A stretch of 44,725 bases of DNA. Origin: Pseudomonadota bacterium. Its GTDB lineage: Bacteria; Bdellovibrionota_C; UBA2361; OMII01. The notes below the pieces were generated by a model. That model saw only the letters and a program-made list of their open reading frames with translations. It had not been told where the DNA came from and did no database searches. A program made the translations under genes and the position numbers. Positions 8,334 to 17,210 of this stretch are shown in pieces; the first letter of the stretch is position 1; each line of letters starts with the position of its first letter. The DNA lies in the NCBI GenBank assembly GCA_027485595.1, contig JAIXQT010000176.1:1-44725 (forward strand), given 5' to 3'.

Positions 8334-11300
8334 ATGAAAAGATTCGGCGATACCGTTTTCTATACCGCGACAGACCTCTGTAATTTTAGCGACTGCCACT
8401 ACCTCGTGCTCCGAGACAAGCGCGCGCTCTTTGAAAAACTTGAGAAGACCACCGAGGACGACCAAGCGATTCTCATCACCCAAAAAGGACGCGAGCACGA
8501 GCAGCGCTACCTCCACACCCTCACCTCGCACGGCACACCGCCATTCGAGCCTAAGTACTCGATCCCGCATAACCCGATTAACGAGGTCTCAGTCACCCTC
8601 GAAGCGCTCAAGGCGGGACACCAGTACGTCTACCAAGCGATGCTTGCCAAAGATAATCTGTGGGGGCTCTCGGATTTCTTACAACGGGTCGAGCGACCTT
8701 CAAAGCTCGGAGCGTTTAGCTATGAGGTCGTCGACACAAAGTTAGGTAAGACCCATAAGGCGACCTACGCCCTTCAGCTCTGCTTCTACTCTGAGCTCCT
8801 CGAATCACTCCAGGGGACACTTCCCGAGTACGCCTACATCGTCGACGGTACCAACACTCCCCGTCCCTACCGAATCGCCGATTACTACTCGTACTATCAG
8901 AACCTCAAGCACGAGTTTCTGACGGCACTCACCTCGACCGACCCCGCCACCGTCTCGCCTGAGCCGTGCGCGCACTGCTCCATCTGTCATTGGCGAAACC
9001 ACTGCAAGGGGCACTGGGAGGAGAGCGACCACCTCTCACGGGTAGCGCGGATTACCGGTCCCCAACGAAAACGTTTGGTACAGATCGGGGTCACCACCAT
9101 GTCGGAACTCGCCGCACACGAAGGCGAGGTACCGCCAAAGATCGCTCCCCGGGTATTTACCCGCCTCAAAGAGCAAGCCCGTCTCCAAATAGTCGGCAAA
9201 GAGAAGCCGAGCTTCTCCTTCGTTCATCCAGAGGACGGTGGCATCGGATTTAAATCGCTTCCACCTCGATCCGACGGTGACCTCTTCTACGACATTGAAG
9301 CGGATCCCCTCATCAAAGCGGAGGCGCTCGAGAACGAGGAGTTCCAACTTCGAGATGGGCTCGAATACCTCCATGGATTCTCGTTCAGAAATCCCGACAA
9401 AACCTTCGGCTTTACGCACTTCCTCGCCTTTACCAAAGCCGAAGAGCGAATCGCCTATGAACGTCTCATGGATTTCATGATAGCGCGCGTGACGACCTAT
9501 CCCGACGCGCACATCTATCACTACTCTCCGTACGAGATCGCTGCCCTCAAACGGATGAGCGCCCAATACCCCTCTCGCACCGACGAGCTCGACCGGCTGC
9601 TCAAAGAGAAACGTTTCGTGGACCTCTACGAGGTGGTACGAAACGCGATCCGGGTATCGGAGCCCAAATACTCAATCAAGAACCTCGAGCGATTCTACAG
9701 CGCCAAGCGGGAACTCGATGTCAAAGGAGGCGGTGATAGCATCGTCGTATTCGAGCGCTACCTAGAAACAAAGGATCCCGAGGTCCTCAAAAAGATCATC
9801 GATTACAACCGCAAAGATTGTGATTCGACGATTGAGCTTCTCGACTGGCTTCACAACCTCAAAGCGCAGGCCGCACAGCACTTCAAAGTCGATTGGGCCT
9901 CCATCAATCCCCCAGCGCCCAAAAAAGAGAAAAAGCTTAAAGAGGATGAGGTGCCAAAAGGCGAGCTTGAAGCGGCGCGACTCAACCGCTATCGCGCCGC
10001 TTTTGGCGCCGACGAGCTCTTTGAGACCCCACAGGAGCAGTATACTGAGGGACAAAAGCTCCGGGAGAAGCTCTTCTACCTCTCAGATTTTTATCGGCGA
10101 GAGATGAAGCCCGCGTGGTGGAAGTTCTTTAGCCTTAAAGATTCCCCCGAAAAACAGGACTCTCACGTTGAGACGCTCACAAACCTGCGCCTCGATCCGT
10201 CACGTCCCGAGGGGCTCTCGGGTCGGTCACGGCTTGTTCACTACACCTTCCCCGCGCGCGAGACCAAACTAGAAAAGGGAGACGCGGTACACGATGTCAG
10301 GCACGACCAGGACTACGGGACGATTGAGGCGATCGATCCGTATGCGGGAACCATGAGTATCAAACTACGCGGTGACGCGACCACCTACGATAACCTCGAC
10401 ATAACCAAGAAGCCCGAGCAACTCACCGACTCCCTCCGCGAGGGGCTCGATCGATTCCTCGACGCGATGGGCGAACTTGACCTGGAGAACCTCGGCGCGC
10501 TCCAACGGAACTACCCACACACTGCACTTGTGGATACCCTGCAAGCCCGAGATCCGGTCTTTAAGGACGGCAAGTCACGTCCCGTCATCGTTCCTCATTC
10601 AGCGCAGCATCCTGAATTTGCGGCCGCCCTCTACGACGCGGCGCTCCATCTCGATGGAAGCTACCTCTTCATTCAGGGCCCTCCAGGAACCGGGAAGACC
10701 TATCACGGCGCCCGCCTCGCAGTTGCGCTCATGCAGGCAGGAAAAACCGTCGGCGTTACCTCGAACTCGCACAAAGCGGTCAATAATTTCCTGAGTGAAG
10801 TTGACCACGTCGCGCAGACCCAGAAGAGCCCATATCGAGGTGTGAAGAAGTCAAACAAAGAGGGCTCCTCACAATGCTATGCGCCATCAGGGGACACCTC
10901 CTTCATCGAGAACTGCTTCAAGTCAGAGAGCTTCGACCCGGATAAATATAACCTTCTAGCCGGCACCGCGTGGGCATTCGCCTACGAGCACCTCTACGAT
11001 AGGCTCGACTATCTCTTCGTAGACGAAGCCTCTCAGATGTCGATTGCGCACCTCATGGCGGCCGGATCCTCTGCCAAAAATCTGATCCTTATCGGCGATC
11101 CGTGCCAGCTCTCACAACCAATCCAGGGAACACACCCGGCGGATCTCCACCTTTCCCCGCTCGAACTTCTCCTCGGGGATGACAAGACCGTTCCACCACG
11201 CAGAGGTGTATTCCTTGATAACTGTCGGCGAATGCACGGCGAGATATGCTCGCTCTTATCGGAGCACGTGTATGAAAACAGACTTGAGGCGCACGGAGAT

Positions 11301-11816
11301 AACGATCGCCAAGCGATCACCAATCCATCTCCCTCTCGTGTCACTCAAAGCTCTGGCATCCTCTTCGTTCCAAGCGAACATAACCAGGACTCAACCACGA
11401 GCTCTGAGGATGAAGCGCAACTCGTAGAGGAGTTAGTTCAGGAGTTGCTGAGGTGCTCCTTCACCGACAAGCAGGGGATAACACGAAACCTCACCCTTGA
11501 GGACATCATGATCATCGCGCCCTTTAATCTTCAGGTGAAAGAGATAGCTCGCCGCATCCCACAGGGACGGGTAGGTACCATCGACCTCTTTCAAGGACAA
11601 GAGGCGCCGGTCGCCATCGTGTCGATGACCTCCTCCAATATCAATGAGACTCCACGGGGACTCGACTTTCTTTTTAGCACCCAACGAATCAACGTCGCGC
11701 TCTCAAGGGCCAAGGCGCTCGCCATCATCGTTGGCTCCCCCCTTCTCTTAAAGACTCGGTGTAAGACCCCGGAGCAGATGCAGCTCGTGAACTTCTTTTG
11801 CGCGTTGGGAAGGTAG
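8334..11816 (+). CDS. TM0106-type RecB-like nuclease, DEDD exonuclease and SF1 helicase fusion
   Basis: A 1160-residue protein with three parts. The N-terminus (about 1-250) is a RecB/Cas4-like nuclease module with the cysteine cluster CAHCSICHWRNHC, probably an iron-sulfur site. The middle (about 310-520) is an RNase H-like DEDD exonuclease module: FYDIEADP, HYSPYEIAAL and YNRKDCDST. The C-terminal half is a superfamily 1 helicase with Walker A GPPGTGKT near residue 783, VDEASQM near 895, and motifs LFQGQEAPVAI and NVALSRAKA. This architecture matches the TM0106-family RecB-like putative nucleases. The likely role is DNA repair or end processing, but the substrate is not known. The ATG at 8334 fits the family N-terminus (MKRFGDTVFYTATDLCNF). 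A TTG at 8241 would add 31 unlikely residues. Confidence 0.87.
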   Translation: MKRFGDTVFYTATDLCNFSDCHYLVLRDKRALFEKLEKTTEDDQAILITQKGREHEQRYLHTLTSHGTPPFEPKYSIPHNPINEVSVTLEALKAGHQYVYQAMLAKDNLWGLSDFLQRVERPSKLGAFSYEVVDTKLGKTHKATYALQLCFYSELLESLQGTLPEYAYIVDGTNTPRPYRIADYYSYYQNLKHEFLTALTSTDPATVSPEPCAHCSICHWRNHCKGHWEESDHLSRVARITGPQRKRLVQIGVTTMSELAAHEGEVPPKIAPRVFTRLKEQARLQIVGKEKPSFSFVHPEDGGIGFKSLPPRSDGDLFYDIEADPLIKAEALENEEFQLRDGLEYLHGFSFRNPDKTFGFTHFLAFTKAEERIAYERLMDFMIARVTTYPDAHIYHYSPYEIAALKRMSAQYPSRTDELDRLLKEKRFVDLYEVVRNAIRVSEPKYSIKNLERFYSAKRELDVKGGGDSIVVFERYLETKDPEVLKKIIDYNRKDCDSTIELLDWLHNLKAQAAQHFKVDWASINPPAPKKEKKLKEDEVPKGELEAARLNRYRAAFGADELFETPQEQYTEGQKLREKLFYLSDFYRREMKPAWWKFFSLKDSPEKQDSHVETLTNLRLDPSRPEGLSGRSRLVHYTFPARETKLEKGDAVHDVRHDQDYGTIEAIDPYAGTMSIKLRGDATTYDNLDITKKPEQLTDSLREGLDRFLDAMGELDLENLGALQRNYPHTALVDTLQARDPVFKDGKSRPVIVPHSAQHPEFAAALYDAALHLDGSYLFIQGPPGTGKTYHGARLAVALMQAGKTVGVTSNSHKAVNNFLSEVDHVAQTQKSPYRGVKKSNKEGSSQCYAPSGDTSFIENCFKSESFDPDKYNLLAGTAWAFAYEHLYDRLDYLFVDEASQMSIAHLMAAGSSAKNLILIGDPCQLSQPIQGTHPADLHLSPLELLLGDDKTVPPRRGVFLDNCRRMHGEICSLLSEHVYENRLEAHGDNDRQAITNPSPSRVTQSSGILFVPSEHNQDSTTSSEDEAQLVEELVQELLRCSFTDKQGITRNLTLEDIMIIAPFNLQVKEIARRIPQGRVGTIDLFQGQEAPVAIVSMTSSNINETPRGLDFLFSTQRINVALSRAKALAIIVGSPLLLKTRCKTPEQMQLVNFFCALGR

Positions 11817-11871
11817 CCGGATCGCCCGCTCCCGAATCCCTGCGCCCGGGCCGAGCCCCGAGTCCCGAGTC

Positions 11872-11887
11872 CCTGTACCGGGGCTAC
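11872..11887 (-). repeat. REP-like GTAG repeat, left of the RAYT gene
   Basis: Read on the minus strand this is GTAGCCCCGGTACAGG, nearly the same as the plus-strand repeats at 13071-13156 on the other side of the transposase gene (for example GTAGCCCGGCTACAGG at 13140). A further GTAG lies directly upstream of it on the minus strand. The inverted placement around the RAYT gene is what is expected of REP elements mobilised by it. Confidence 0.6.
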
Positions 11888-12037
11888 TACTCCACGCCAC
11901 GGGCAAGAAAGCCTCATCAAGGCGCCGCCTGCCGAGACGACTACGAAATAATCACATCGGATCAAGACTGAAATCGGACAGCAGATACACGTCTGCCCTG
12001 CGAATAGGAAACCGCAAAATTCGGATAGGTAGAAAAA

Positions 12038-13000
12038 CTAGCGCGCGATCGCGTTGGCGAGCTTCGGCATGGACGGAGGGTATAACCCTGGGGGATACGG
12101 TACAGTCACATCCCCTAACTTCCACCTCTCCCGAACCGCTCTCGCCTTCGCCATGAGCGCCTTAAAGAATTCGATAAATTCATGCCTCACACTGCGCTTC
12201 TCTGAGAGGCACCACATACGGCGGCCCGTCCGGTTGGGGCGATAGCTCGTGTCGAATACCTGTGCGATGAGGCGGTCTCGTCCCATCACGCGTTTCCTCT
12301 CCCGTTGTCTCTTCCTCTCTGCACGGTCCTCAAGCGATCTAATACGCTCAATTAACTGGTTGTTGAGCCGCTGCTGCTCTTCAGGTTGGTGATACCCAAA
12401 CGATTCCATCCACGCGTTCGGCTCGAGGGTAAATGTTTGCACCTCATCTGAGGCTTCCACCAGCTGCTCGGCTAGTTTCGTATATCCTCGTAGGTTGTTA
12501 GCGTCTCGCCTGATAGGAGCAAACTGGGGACGCCTCAACCGCTTCCACTGACGGGTTAAGGTACCCGACACAAACATCCTCCAAGAGGAGAACCCAGGAT
12601 ACCTGTCGATAGAGGTTTCTAGGTTATCCTTGGCTGGATTCGCATAGAGATACGCTATAGCCATCATGGCTCTCGCAGGGGTAAGCACAATCGGGCTGTC
12701 ATAGCCTTCGCACCACACGGTTCGTTTGTTTCGGCCGAGGAGCCCATTAATCATGTGCGCTGATTCGGTTTTGAAATGCCTAAAGAACGCATCAACGTGG
12801 TCAGGGTCTATGACCACAAGAACAAGGTGAATATGGGTTGCCTCCACAAGGACGTGGCAGATACGCACGGGATAGAGCTCTCTAGCTGCCGCAAGGCAGC
12901 TCTTCACGATCGCTTGGCACAGTGGATTAGCTAAGAGAAGTAGGCCCTCCTCAAGACTAATCGTGCAAAACAATACGCTCCCGTGAGGGTGGTATTTCAT
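12038..13000 (-). CDS. REP-associated tyrosine transposase (Y1/IS200-like, RAYT)
   Basis: A 320-residue protein of the Y1 transposase superfamily. The HUH-type motif is in ATHIHLVLVV (His-x-His). The catalytic tyrosine is most likely in IAYLYANPAKDNL, which matches the RAYT signature with NP-x-K after Tyr. The N-terminal 130 or so residues form the transposase domain. The rest is basic and helical, as in longer RAYTs. The ATG at 13000 has AAAGGAA upstream. An ATG at 13018 would add six residues. No IS200-type end hairpins bound the gene, but GTAG-headed repeats lie on both sides, which supports a domesticated RAYT rather than a mobile IS. Confidence 0.85.
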   Translation of the reverse strand: MKYHPHGSVLFCTISLEEGLLLLANPLCQAIVKSCLAAARELYPVRICHVLVEATHIHLVLVVIDPDHVDAFFRHFKTESAHMINGLLGRNKRTVWCEGYDSPIVLTPARAMMAIAYLYANPAKDNLETSIDRYPGFSSWRMFVSGTLTRQWKRLRRPQFAPIRRDANNLRGYTKLAEQLVEASDEVQTFTLEPNAWMESFGYHQPEEQQRLNNQLIERIRSLEDRAERKRQRERKRVMGRDRLIAQVFDTSYRPNRTGRRMWCLSEKRSVRHEFIEFFKALMAKARAVRERWKLGDVTVPYPPGLYPPSMPKLANAIAR

Positions 13001-13070
13001 TCCTTTTCCTTTGCTCATGAGGGTCTATTCGAGAGAACGAATGGAAAGTTGCTTACTGAGGCGAAGAATA

Positions 13071-13156
13071 GTAGCCCGGGTACACGCACAAAGTAGCCCG
13101 GGGACACGCACAAGTGGCCCGGGGACAGGCGAAGGAAAGGTAGCCCGGCTACAGGC
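13071..13156 (+). repeat. Four tandem REP-like GTAG repeats
   Basis: Four units begin at 13071, 13093, 13114 and 13140. Each starts GTAGCCCGG (GTGGCCCGG in the third) followed by G/C-TACA or GACA and a GC-rich tail. Spacing is 21 to 26 bases. The GTAG tetranucleotide followed by a short GC palindrome (CCCGGG) is the form recognised by RAYT proteins. The array lies just upstream of the RAYT start. Confidence 0.65.
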
Positions 13157-13300
13157 GCATGACAGACGAAGCTCCGCGAGGCACCGCTTCCACGCCTAGC
13201 CAAGGTGGATTGGTACTCCCCATCACTTTCATCCGATACAAATCACCATAAAGATGCTATCCACGGGGGGCATTCACCTGCCTAAAAGGGCTATTGGTCC

Positions 13301-13699
13301 ATGGAAAAGAAAGTAGCGCATCTCAAACTGATCGTTGACCTCCTCGACATGGTCAATCGAAGCGACGTCTACGCGAAACGATTTGCCGTGAGCTTCACCG
13401 CTGTCTTTATCGCGCTTGGAACCCAACAAGAGGGGTTCCACGTGGCCTACCTTGCACTCGTTCCAATCCTCCTCTTGTGGTTCATCGACGCGCAGAACTA
13501 TAGACGGGAGTACCTCCTGAAAAGGCTCTACGATAGGGTAAGAGCCACACCAGATGATCAGATCGACTTCACTTTAGATATCGAGAGCCTTCCTGAGGCC
13601 CGCCGAGGAACCCTACGTTGGATGTTTTGCTCAAGCGCTGTCACCTTCTACGGCGCGATGATTGCGGGGGTCTGTGTCGTTGACGCGTTTGTGCTCTAA
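13301..13699 (+). CDS. Small membrane protein, unknown function
   Basis: A 132-residue protein, not recognised. Two closely spaced hydrophobic segments (about 26-42 and 46-62) and a third at the C-terminus (about 109-131) bracket a charged central loop that is probably cytoplasmic. The start ATG has AAGGGC about nine bases upstream. It stands alone between the REP array and a convergent secreted-protein gene. The layout (two helices, soluble domain, terminal helix) is seen in many small inner-membrane proteins of unknown role. Confidence 0.65.
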   Translation: MEKKVAHLKLIVDLLDMVNRSDVYAKRFAVSFTAVFIALGTQQEGFHVAYLALVPILLLWFIDAQNYRREYLLKRLYDRVRATPDDQIDFTLDIESLPEARRGTLRWMFCSSAVTFYGAMIAGVCVVDAFVL

Positions 13700-13794
13700 G
13701 ACGAGACGACCGTGTGACGATAATTCCATCAAAGGGTTATTTCCTTACCGTCCGCCTCTATCACGCAACGATTTCACCAATTTTCACCATTCAT

Positions 13795-14295
13795 CTAGGG
13801 GAGAAATGCCCCAAATGGCGCCAGCGGACGTAGCGGATTCCCTAACGCGTCGTTCGGGACGATCTGCGTTGTCGTCTCTGTCACCGTTTTACTTCCACCC
13901 AGCGCTGCTCCAAGCGGATCGGGCCGCTCATACGTTGATGTCACCGCGCTGTAGCCCGTCGTCCATCCAGCGCTATTAGGTTCCTCAAACGCCCGATAGC
14001 CGCCCCGCATCGGCCGACCGAGCGCGTCGTTTGGAACAACCTTGGTTACGGTCTCCACAACCGTATCGCTTCCACCCAACGCGCGTCCGAGTGGATTCGC
14101 CCGCTCCTGTGTTGAGGTCACAACGCTATACCCCGTACCCCACCCTGCGGAATTCCGGTCGCCCACTCCTCCCACCGGAGGAAGGATTGCGACCTGACTC
14201 GCCCCCTGCTGAACGAAGGTGCCGCCAGAGCCAGGGTAACCTTGCGCGGAAGCAAGACATGGTACGAAGAGAAATAGAACGAACAGTATTCGCAT
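13795..14295 (-). CDS. Secreted protein with two tandem ~49-residue repeats
   Basis: A 166-residue protein with a clear signal peptide (MRILFVLFLFVPCLASAQG, cleavage likely after ASA). The mature part has a Gly/Gln-rich lead, then two imperfect repeats at about 48-96 and 107-155. Each begins NSAGW-x-TGYS, passes through TST-x-ER-x-x-PLG-x-ALGGS and ends VPNDALG-x-P. About three quarters of positions agree, so it is a recent internal duplication. The ATG at 14295 is chosen because AGGGAGC lies just upstream and the signal peptide starts there. Longer frames upstream are not convincing. No family was recognised. It is probably periplasmic or extracellular. Confidence 0.7.
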   Translation of the reverse strand: MRILFVLFLFVPCLASAQGYPGSGGTFVQQGASQVAILPPVGGVGDRNSAGWGTGYSVVTSTQERANPLGRALGGSDTVVETVTKVVPNDALGRPMRGGYRAFEEPNSAGWTTGYSAVTSTYERPDPLGAALGGSKTVTETTTQIVPNDALGNPLRPLAPFGAFLP

Positions 14296-14524
14296 AGAGC
14301 TCCCTTTTTGAACGTGCCGGCAGAGTATCACAAACGGGAGAACGCGAGGTCTGGGTGTTTCATGAGGTGAGACGGGTGGAGAATCCTGCGGGATGGATAT
14401 GTTCCGGATGCCGCTAAGGCATGGTGACCACCTAATGACACGGCCAACGATGATATGGAGCTTTGGCGACACAGAGAGAAGATCTAGACCACGGTACACA
14501 GAGAGTTTTATGGGTCGGGCAACA

Positions 14525-14560
14525 CGTCATAAACAACAACGTGTCTCACCTGGTGAGTCA
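14525..14560 (+). repeat. Repeat copy 1 upstream of lipoprotein gene
   Basis: This stretch shares CGTCATA-CAACAACGTGT and GTGAG with 15815-15850, about 1.3 kb away. The second half also forms the inverted repeat CTCACC-T-GGTGAG. Each copy lies 60 to 120 bases ahead of a gene for an exported protein, so a shared regulatory site is possible. Confidence 0.45.
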
Positions 14561-14627
14561 CACACTGTCGGCATGCAGGAGTATGTGGTTTATGGCATCT
14601 GTCTGAACCCTTTTTATGGGAGTATGT

Positions 14628-14966
14628 ATGAAAAAGAAGTCTCTACTGGCAGCAATTTTTGCCATCGCCGCACTTAACGGTTGTACCATAGCACGCATCT
14701 ATTCCACCTCAGGAAATGAAGTAACACTCACCGACTCGCCAAGCCACACAGGAGAGCCTTTCAAGATCGAACACCGCATTATGTTCGACTACACCGGGGC
14801 AGTTGACGTACAGGAGGTTCTAAGAGAGCGTTACGGCTCAGGGCAAAAGTTCGAAAACGTCTCAATTAAGCTCAAAATGAAGCCCGAGGACTTCTTAATT
14901 AACCTCGTCACTATCAATATCGCTCAAAGCAAAACTTTCGAAATTTCGGGAGATAAGATTCGCTAA
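14628..14966 (+). CDS. Small lipoprotein
   Basis: A 112-residue protein with a lipoprotein signal sequence, MKKKSLLAAIFAIAALNGC. The lipobox is LNGC with the lipidated cysteine at residue 19. The mature part contains GEPFKIEHRIMFDYTGAVDVQEVL and resembles small outer-membrane-linked lipoproteins of unknown function. The ATG at 14628 is preferred because GGGAG lies about eight bases upstream and the signal begins there. An ATG at 14616 or 14624 adds nothing useful. A strong GC hairpin follows 20 bases after the stop. The gene is alone in its orientation here. Confidence 0.78.
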   Translation: MKKKSLLAAIFAIAALNGCTIARIYSTSGNEVTLTDSPSHTGEPFKIEHRIMFDYTGAVDVQEVLRERYGSGQKFENVSIKLKMKPEDFLINLVTINIAQSKTFEISGDKIR

Positions 14967-14987
14967 TTGTAGCACATCCGTTCAAAT

Positions 14988-15009
14988 GGTGGGCCCCTTC
15001 GGGCCCACC
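14988..15009 (+). terminator. GC-rich hairpin after lipoprotein gene
   Basis: GGTGGGCCC and GGGCCCACC form a perfect 9-bp stem with a CTTC loop, 21 bases after the lipoprotein stop. No T-tract follows, so it may be a transcript-stabilising hairpin rather than a classical intrinsic terminator. Confidence 0.55.
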
Positions 15010-15183
15010 CGCTACACGCAACCACCTTGTCGAATTATCGGCCTGTCGATTTCTTAGCTTTCGTAAATTCGATGTACGAATCGTTGAACACAAAAAGTTA
15101 ACGCAAGGATAGCCCTAGACACCGACACTAGACACAGGTTTTCACACTGCGCAGCCTTATCGCGTCGCATCAATATTATCACC

Positions 15184-15687
15184 CTATCGAGCAAGCCGAA
15201 TAGAGTTCGCGCCATAAGAAAGCAGACATCCACCGCTTATACTTACCGCGACTCCAGTACTAGCGCTGTTACCGTTTCTTGCGAGATCTTGATACACCAC
15301 GGCCAACCCGGCTGGACGCCCTCCGACGGAGACTCCCTTCACGAATTCCCACTTGCGCCCCTTATCACGGGACCGTCCCCTGAAATCGCCGTCATGGTTC
15401 GTTGAGAGATAACCAGAACTACCCTTCGTCACAAGTAAATGACGGAAATCAAAAGATGTAAGCCTTGTGCCGCAACTACTACTTCGGGAGCTATACACAT
15501 ACCGCCCACCCCATACCCCATCAAAGTTCGTATTCTTCGCGGCGGACACCTCTGGTTGCGGAGTCGTTCGAGCTATCTTTCGAGCCTGTCGAAGCGCACG
15601 AACTCTGAGCTGACTCGTGTCAGCACCAGCATCAAGAGAGAAAGATAGAGCAACGGCAATGGCTACAAGTACGTGATGGAGTTTCAT
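15184..15687 (-). CDS. Secreted protein of unknown function
   Basis: A 167-residue protein starting with a signal peptide (MKLHHVLVAIAVALSFSLDAGADTS). The mature part is beta-rich in appearance: FDGVWGGRYVYSSRSSSCGTR, then DFRHLLVTKG, and near the end two cysteines in total (CGTR and GGCLLS) that could pair. The pattern 'FDG-W-G-Y' is common in small extracellular beta-barrel or lipocalin-like proteins, but I cannot assign a family. The start at 15687 is chosen for the signal peptide and an AAGG upstream. The 5' neighbour on the other strand is the secreted protease gene. Confidence 0.68.
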   Translation of the reverse strand: MKLHHVLVAIAVALSFSLDAGADTSQLRVRALRQARKIARTTPQPEVSAAKNTNFDGVWGGRYVYSSRSSSCGTRLTSFDFRHLLVTKGSSGYLSTNHDGDFRGRSRDKGRKWEFVKGVSVGGRPAGLAVVYQDLARNGNSASTGVAVSISGGCLLSYGANSIRLAR

Positions 15688-15814
15688 CGAAATCCTTACT
15701 GACGGGGTGGACGAGCGTGAAGAGGAAAGAAACGGCCACGCCCCCGGAAGATCCCCCATACGGAAACAGCCGCTCGCACCTACTCCACGATACCAACTAT
15801 GATGCTGAGCCAAC

Positions 15815-15850
15815 CGTCATACATCAACAACGTGTATCAACAAGTGAGAC
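15815..15850 (+). repeat. Repeat copy 2 upstream of protease gene
   Basis: Similar to 14525-14560 (shared CGTCATA, CAACAACGTGT, GTGAG). It lies 122 bases before the protease start. Confidence 0.45.
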
Positions 15851-15972
15851 AGGCCCAAGGCTGCTGAGCGAACCCCGTATGTGTCCCAAGAGATCCCGAG
15901 AGACGAAGGCACCCAGCTCACTCCGTGGCACATCCGTTTACCTCTCCATCCCGAAGTGGATATCCTGCCCCT

Positions 15973-17037
15973 ATGCGTTTCCTATACCTCACTGCTACAT
16001 TCCTTATCGCTCTGCTTCCACTCTCGCTCCCTCATGAGGCGCGGTCCCAGGAGGTGCACACCAAACTCCTCGGAGGATTCCACGCTCCCACCTCTGCCGG
16101 TGCTCGCGTTGCGTTCATCCAAACCCAAAACAAGTCATGCACCGGAACCCTTGTAGGAAAAAACCTCGTACTCACCGCCGCGCACTGTATCTACGACGAG
16201 GGCGATCCCGAGAACTACCTCGTGTTCGTGGATGGAACGCGAAAGCCGGTCGCGAGCTCTTGGTACGACTCAGGCTTCGATCCTGATCTTCCGATCGTTG
16301 AGGCTCGTCCGTATGACCTTGGCATGATAGTTCTGGCTGAAAACGCCACAAAGAAAGCCCCGGTTCCGGTCCTTGTTGGGCGCCGCTCCCGAGCACGCGA
16401 GCGATTCATCGTCGCCGGATACGGACTCAGTGAACGAGACCCACGGAGGGCTCGGACCTACAAAGACTGGTTTAAAATCGGGGAGATTCAACTGAAAGGC
16501 ACCGACGGTGAGATGCTCTACAGTACCCATCGACCCACCCGGTCATCCTTATGCTCGGGCGATTCCGGCGGACCCGCGGTCAAATTTCATGGTAACTACA
16601 TCGCGCTTGTCGGTGTTGCCTCTACCGGAACTAATGAGTCACGCCAAGGAAAATGCTATCTCGAAGACGGCGGCGTCTCGGCACACGTGGATCTCCAATC
16701 ACCAAACTCCCTCGGCTTTCTCGCCGCCTTCGACGGAGTAGAATACGCGACCTGGGGAGACATGGCACTCGCAAAGGTTGTAGACGACTTGAGCCCCCAG
16801 CTCGCGAGGGCGGGCCGCGCACGTTCACTCTCTCAACTCAAAAAAATCGTCACCCCGAACCTTCAAGGACTCAGACGGGCAGCCCCCAAGGCAACCGCGG
16901 AGCGGCAGACGCTCATTGCTCAAGCGATCGAGGCACTCACCACGGCTATGAATGGCAACTCCCTCGGTAACGCAAAAAAAGCTACCAAGGCCGCGCAACG
17001 TTTCGTGGGACAGATACGGAGGATGGGCATCACCTAG
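15973..17037 (+). CDS. Secreted trypsin-like serine protease (S1 family)
   Basis: A 354-residue protein with a signal peptide (MRFLYLTATFLIALLPLSLP...EARSQ). The chymotrypsin-fold catalytic triad is visible: His71 in LTAAHC, Asp115 in PYDLGMIVL, and Ser198 in CSGDSGGPAV. Cysteines around His71 (SCTGTLV ... AHC) and before Ser198 fit the usual disulfides. The protease domain ends near residue 265. A helical, Ala/Lys-rich C-terminal tail of about 80 residues follows, longer than a minimal S1 protease. The ATG at 15973 is chosen because the signal peptide starts there. An upstream ATG at 15925 would bury the signal. It is likely secreted to the periplasm or outside. Substrate unknown. Confidence 0.88.
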   Translation: MRFLYLTATFLIALLPLSLPHEARSQEVHTKLLGGFHAPTSAGARVAFIQTQNKSCTGTLVGKNLVLTAAHCIYDEGDPENYLVFVDGTRKPVASSWYDSGFDPDLPIVEARPYDLGMIVLAENATKKAPVPVLVGRRSRARERFIVAGYGLSERDPRRARTYKDWFKIGEIQLKGTDGEMLYSTHRPTRSSLCSGDSGGPAVKFHGNYIALVGVASTGTNESRQGKCYLEDGGVSAHVDLQSPNSLGFLAAFDGVEYATWGDMALAKVVDDLSPQLARAGRARSLSQLKKIVTPNLQGLRRAAPKATAERQTLIAQAIEALTTAMNGNSLGNAKKATKAAQRFVGQIRRMGIT

Positions 17038-17210
17038 CAGCGGGAACCCGCTTCATCCCCTGCGCGAAGGTACACCCTACAATTTCTCTGCCCCGGCAAC
17101 GTCTCCAATCCCCGGCCGCCCTCAACGGTGTCGGGATCTGTTCGAATCGGCACGGCTTGCATAGCATCACCGCTCTGTCAGACTTTACGCGTAGTCGCTT
17201 TCGGAGGCAC

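Noticed and set aside
13071-13156. CRISPR-like array
   Set aside because: Only four units, 21 to 26 bases apart, with no real spacers and no cas genes. Fits REP elements beside a RAYT.
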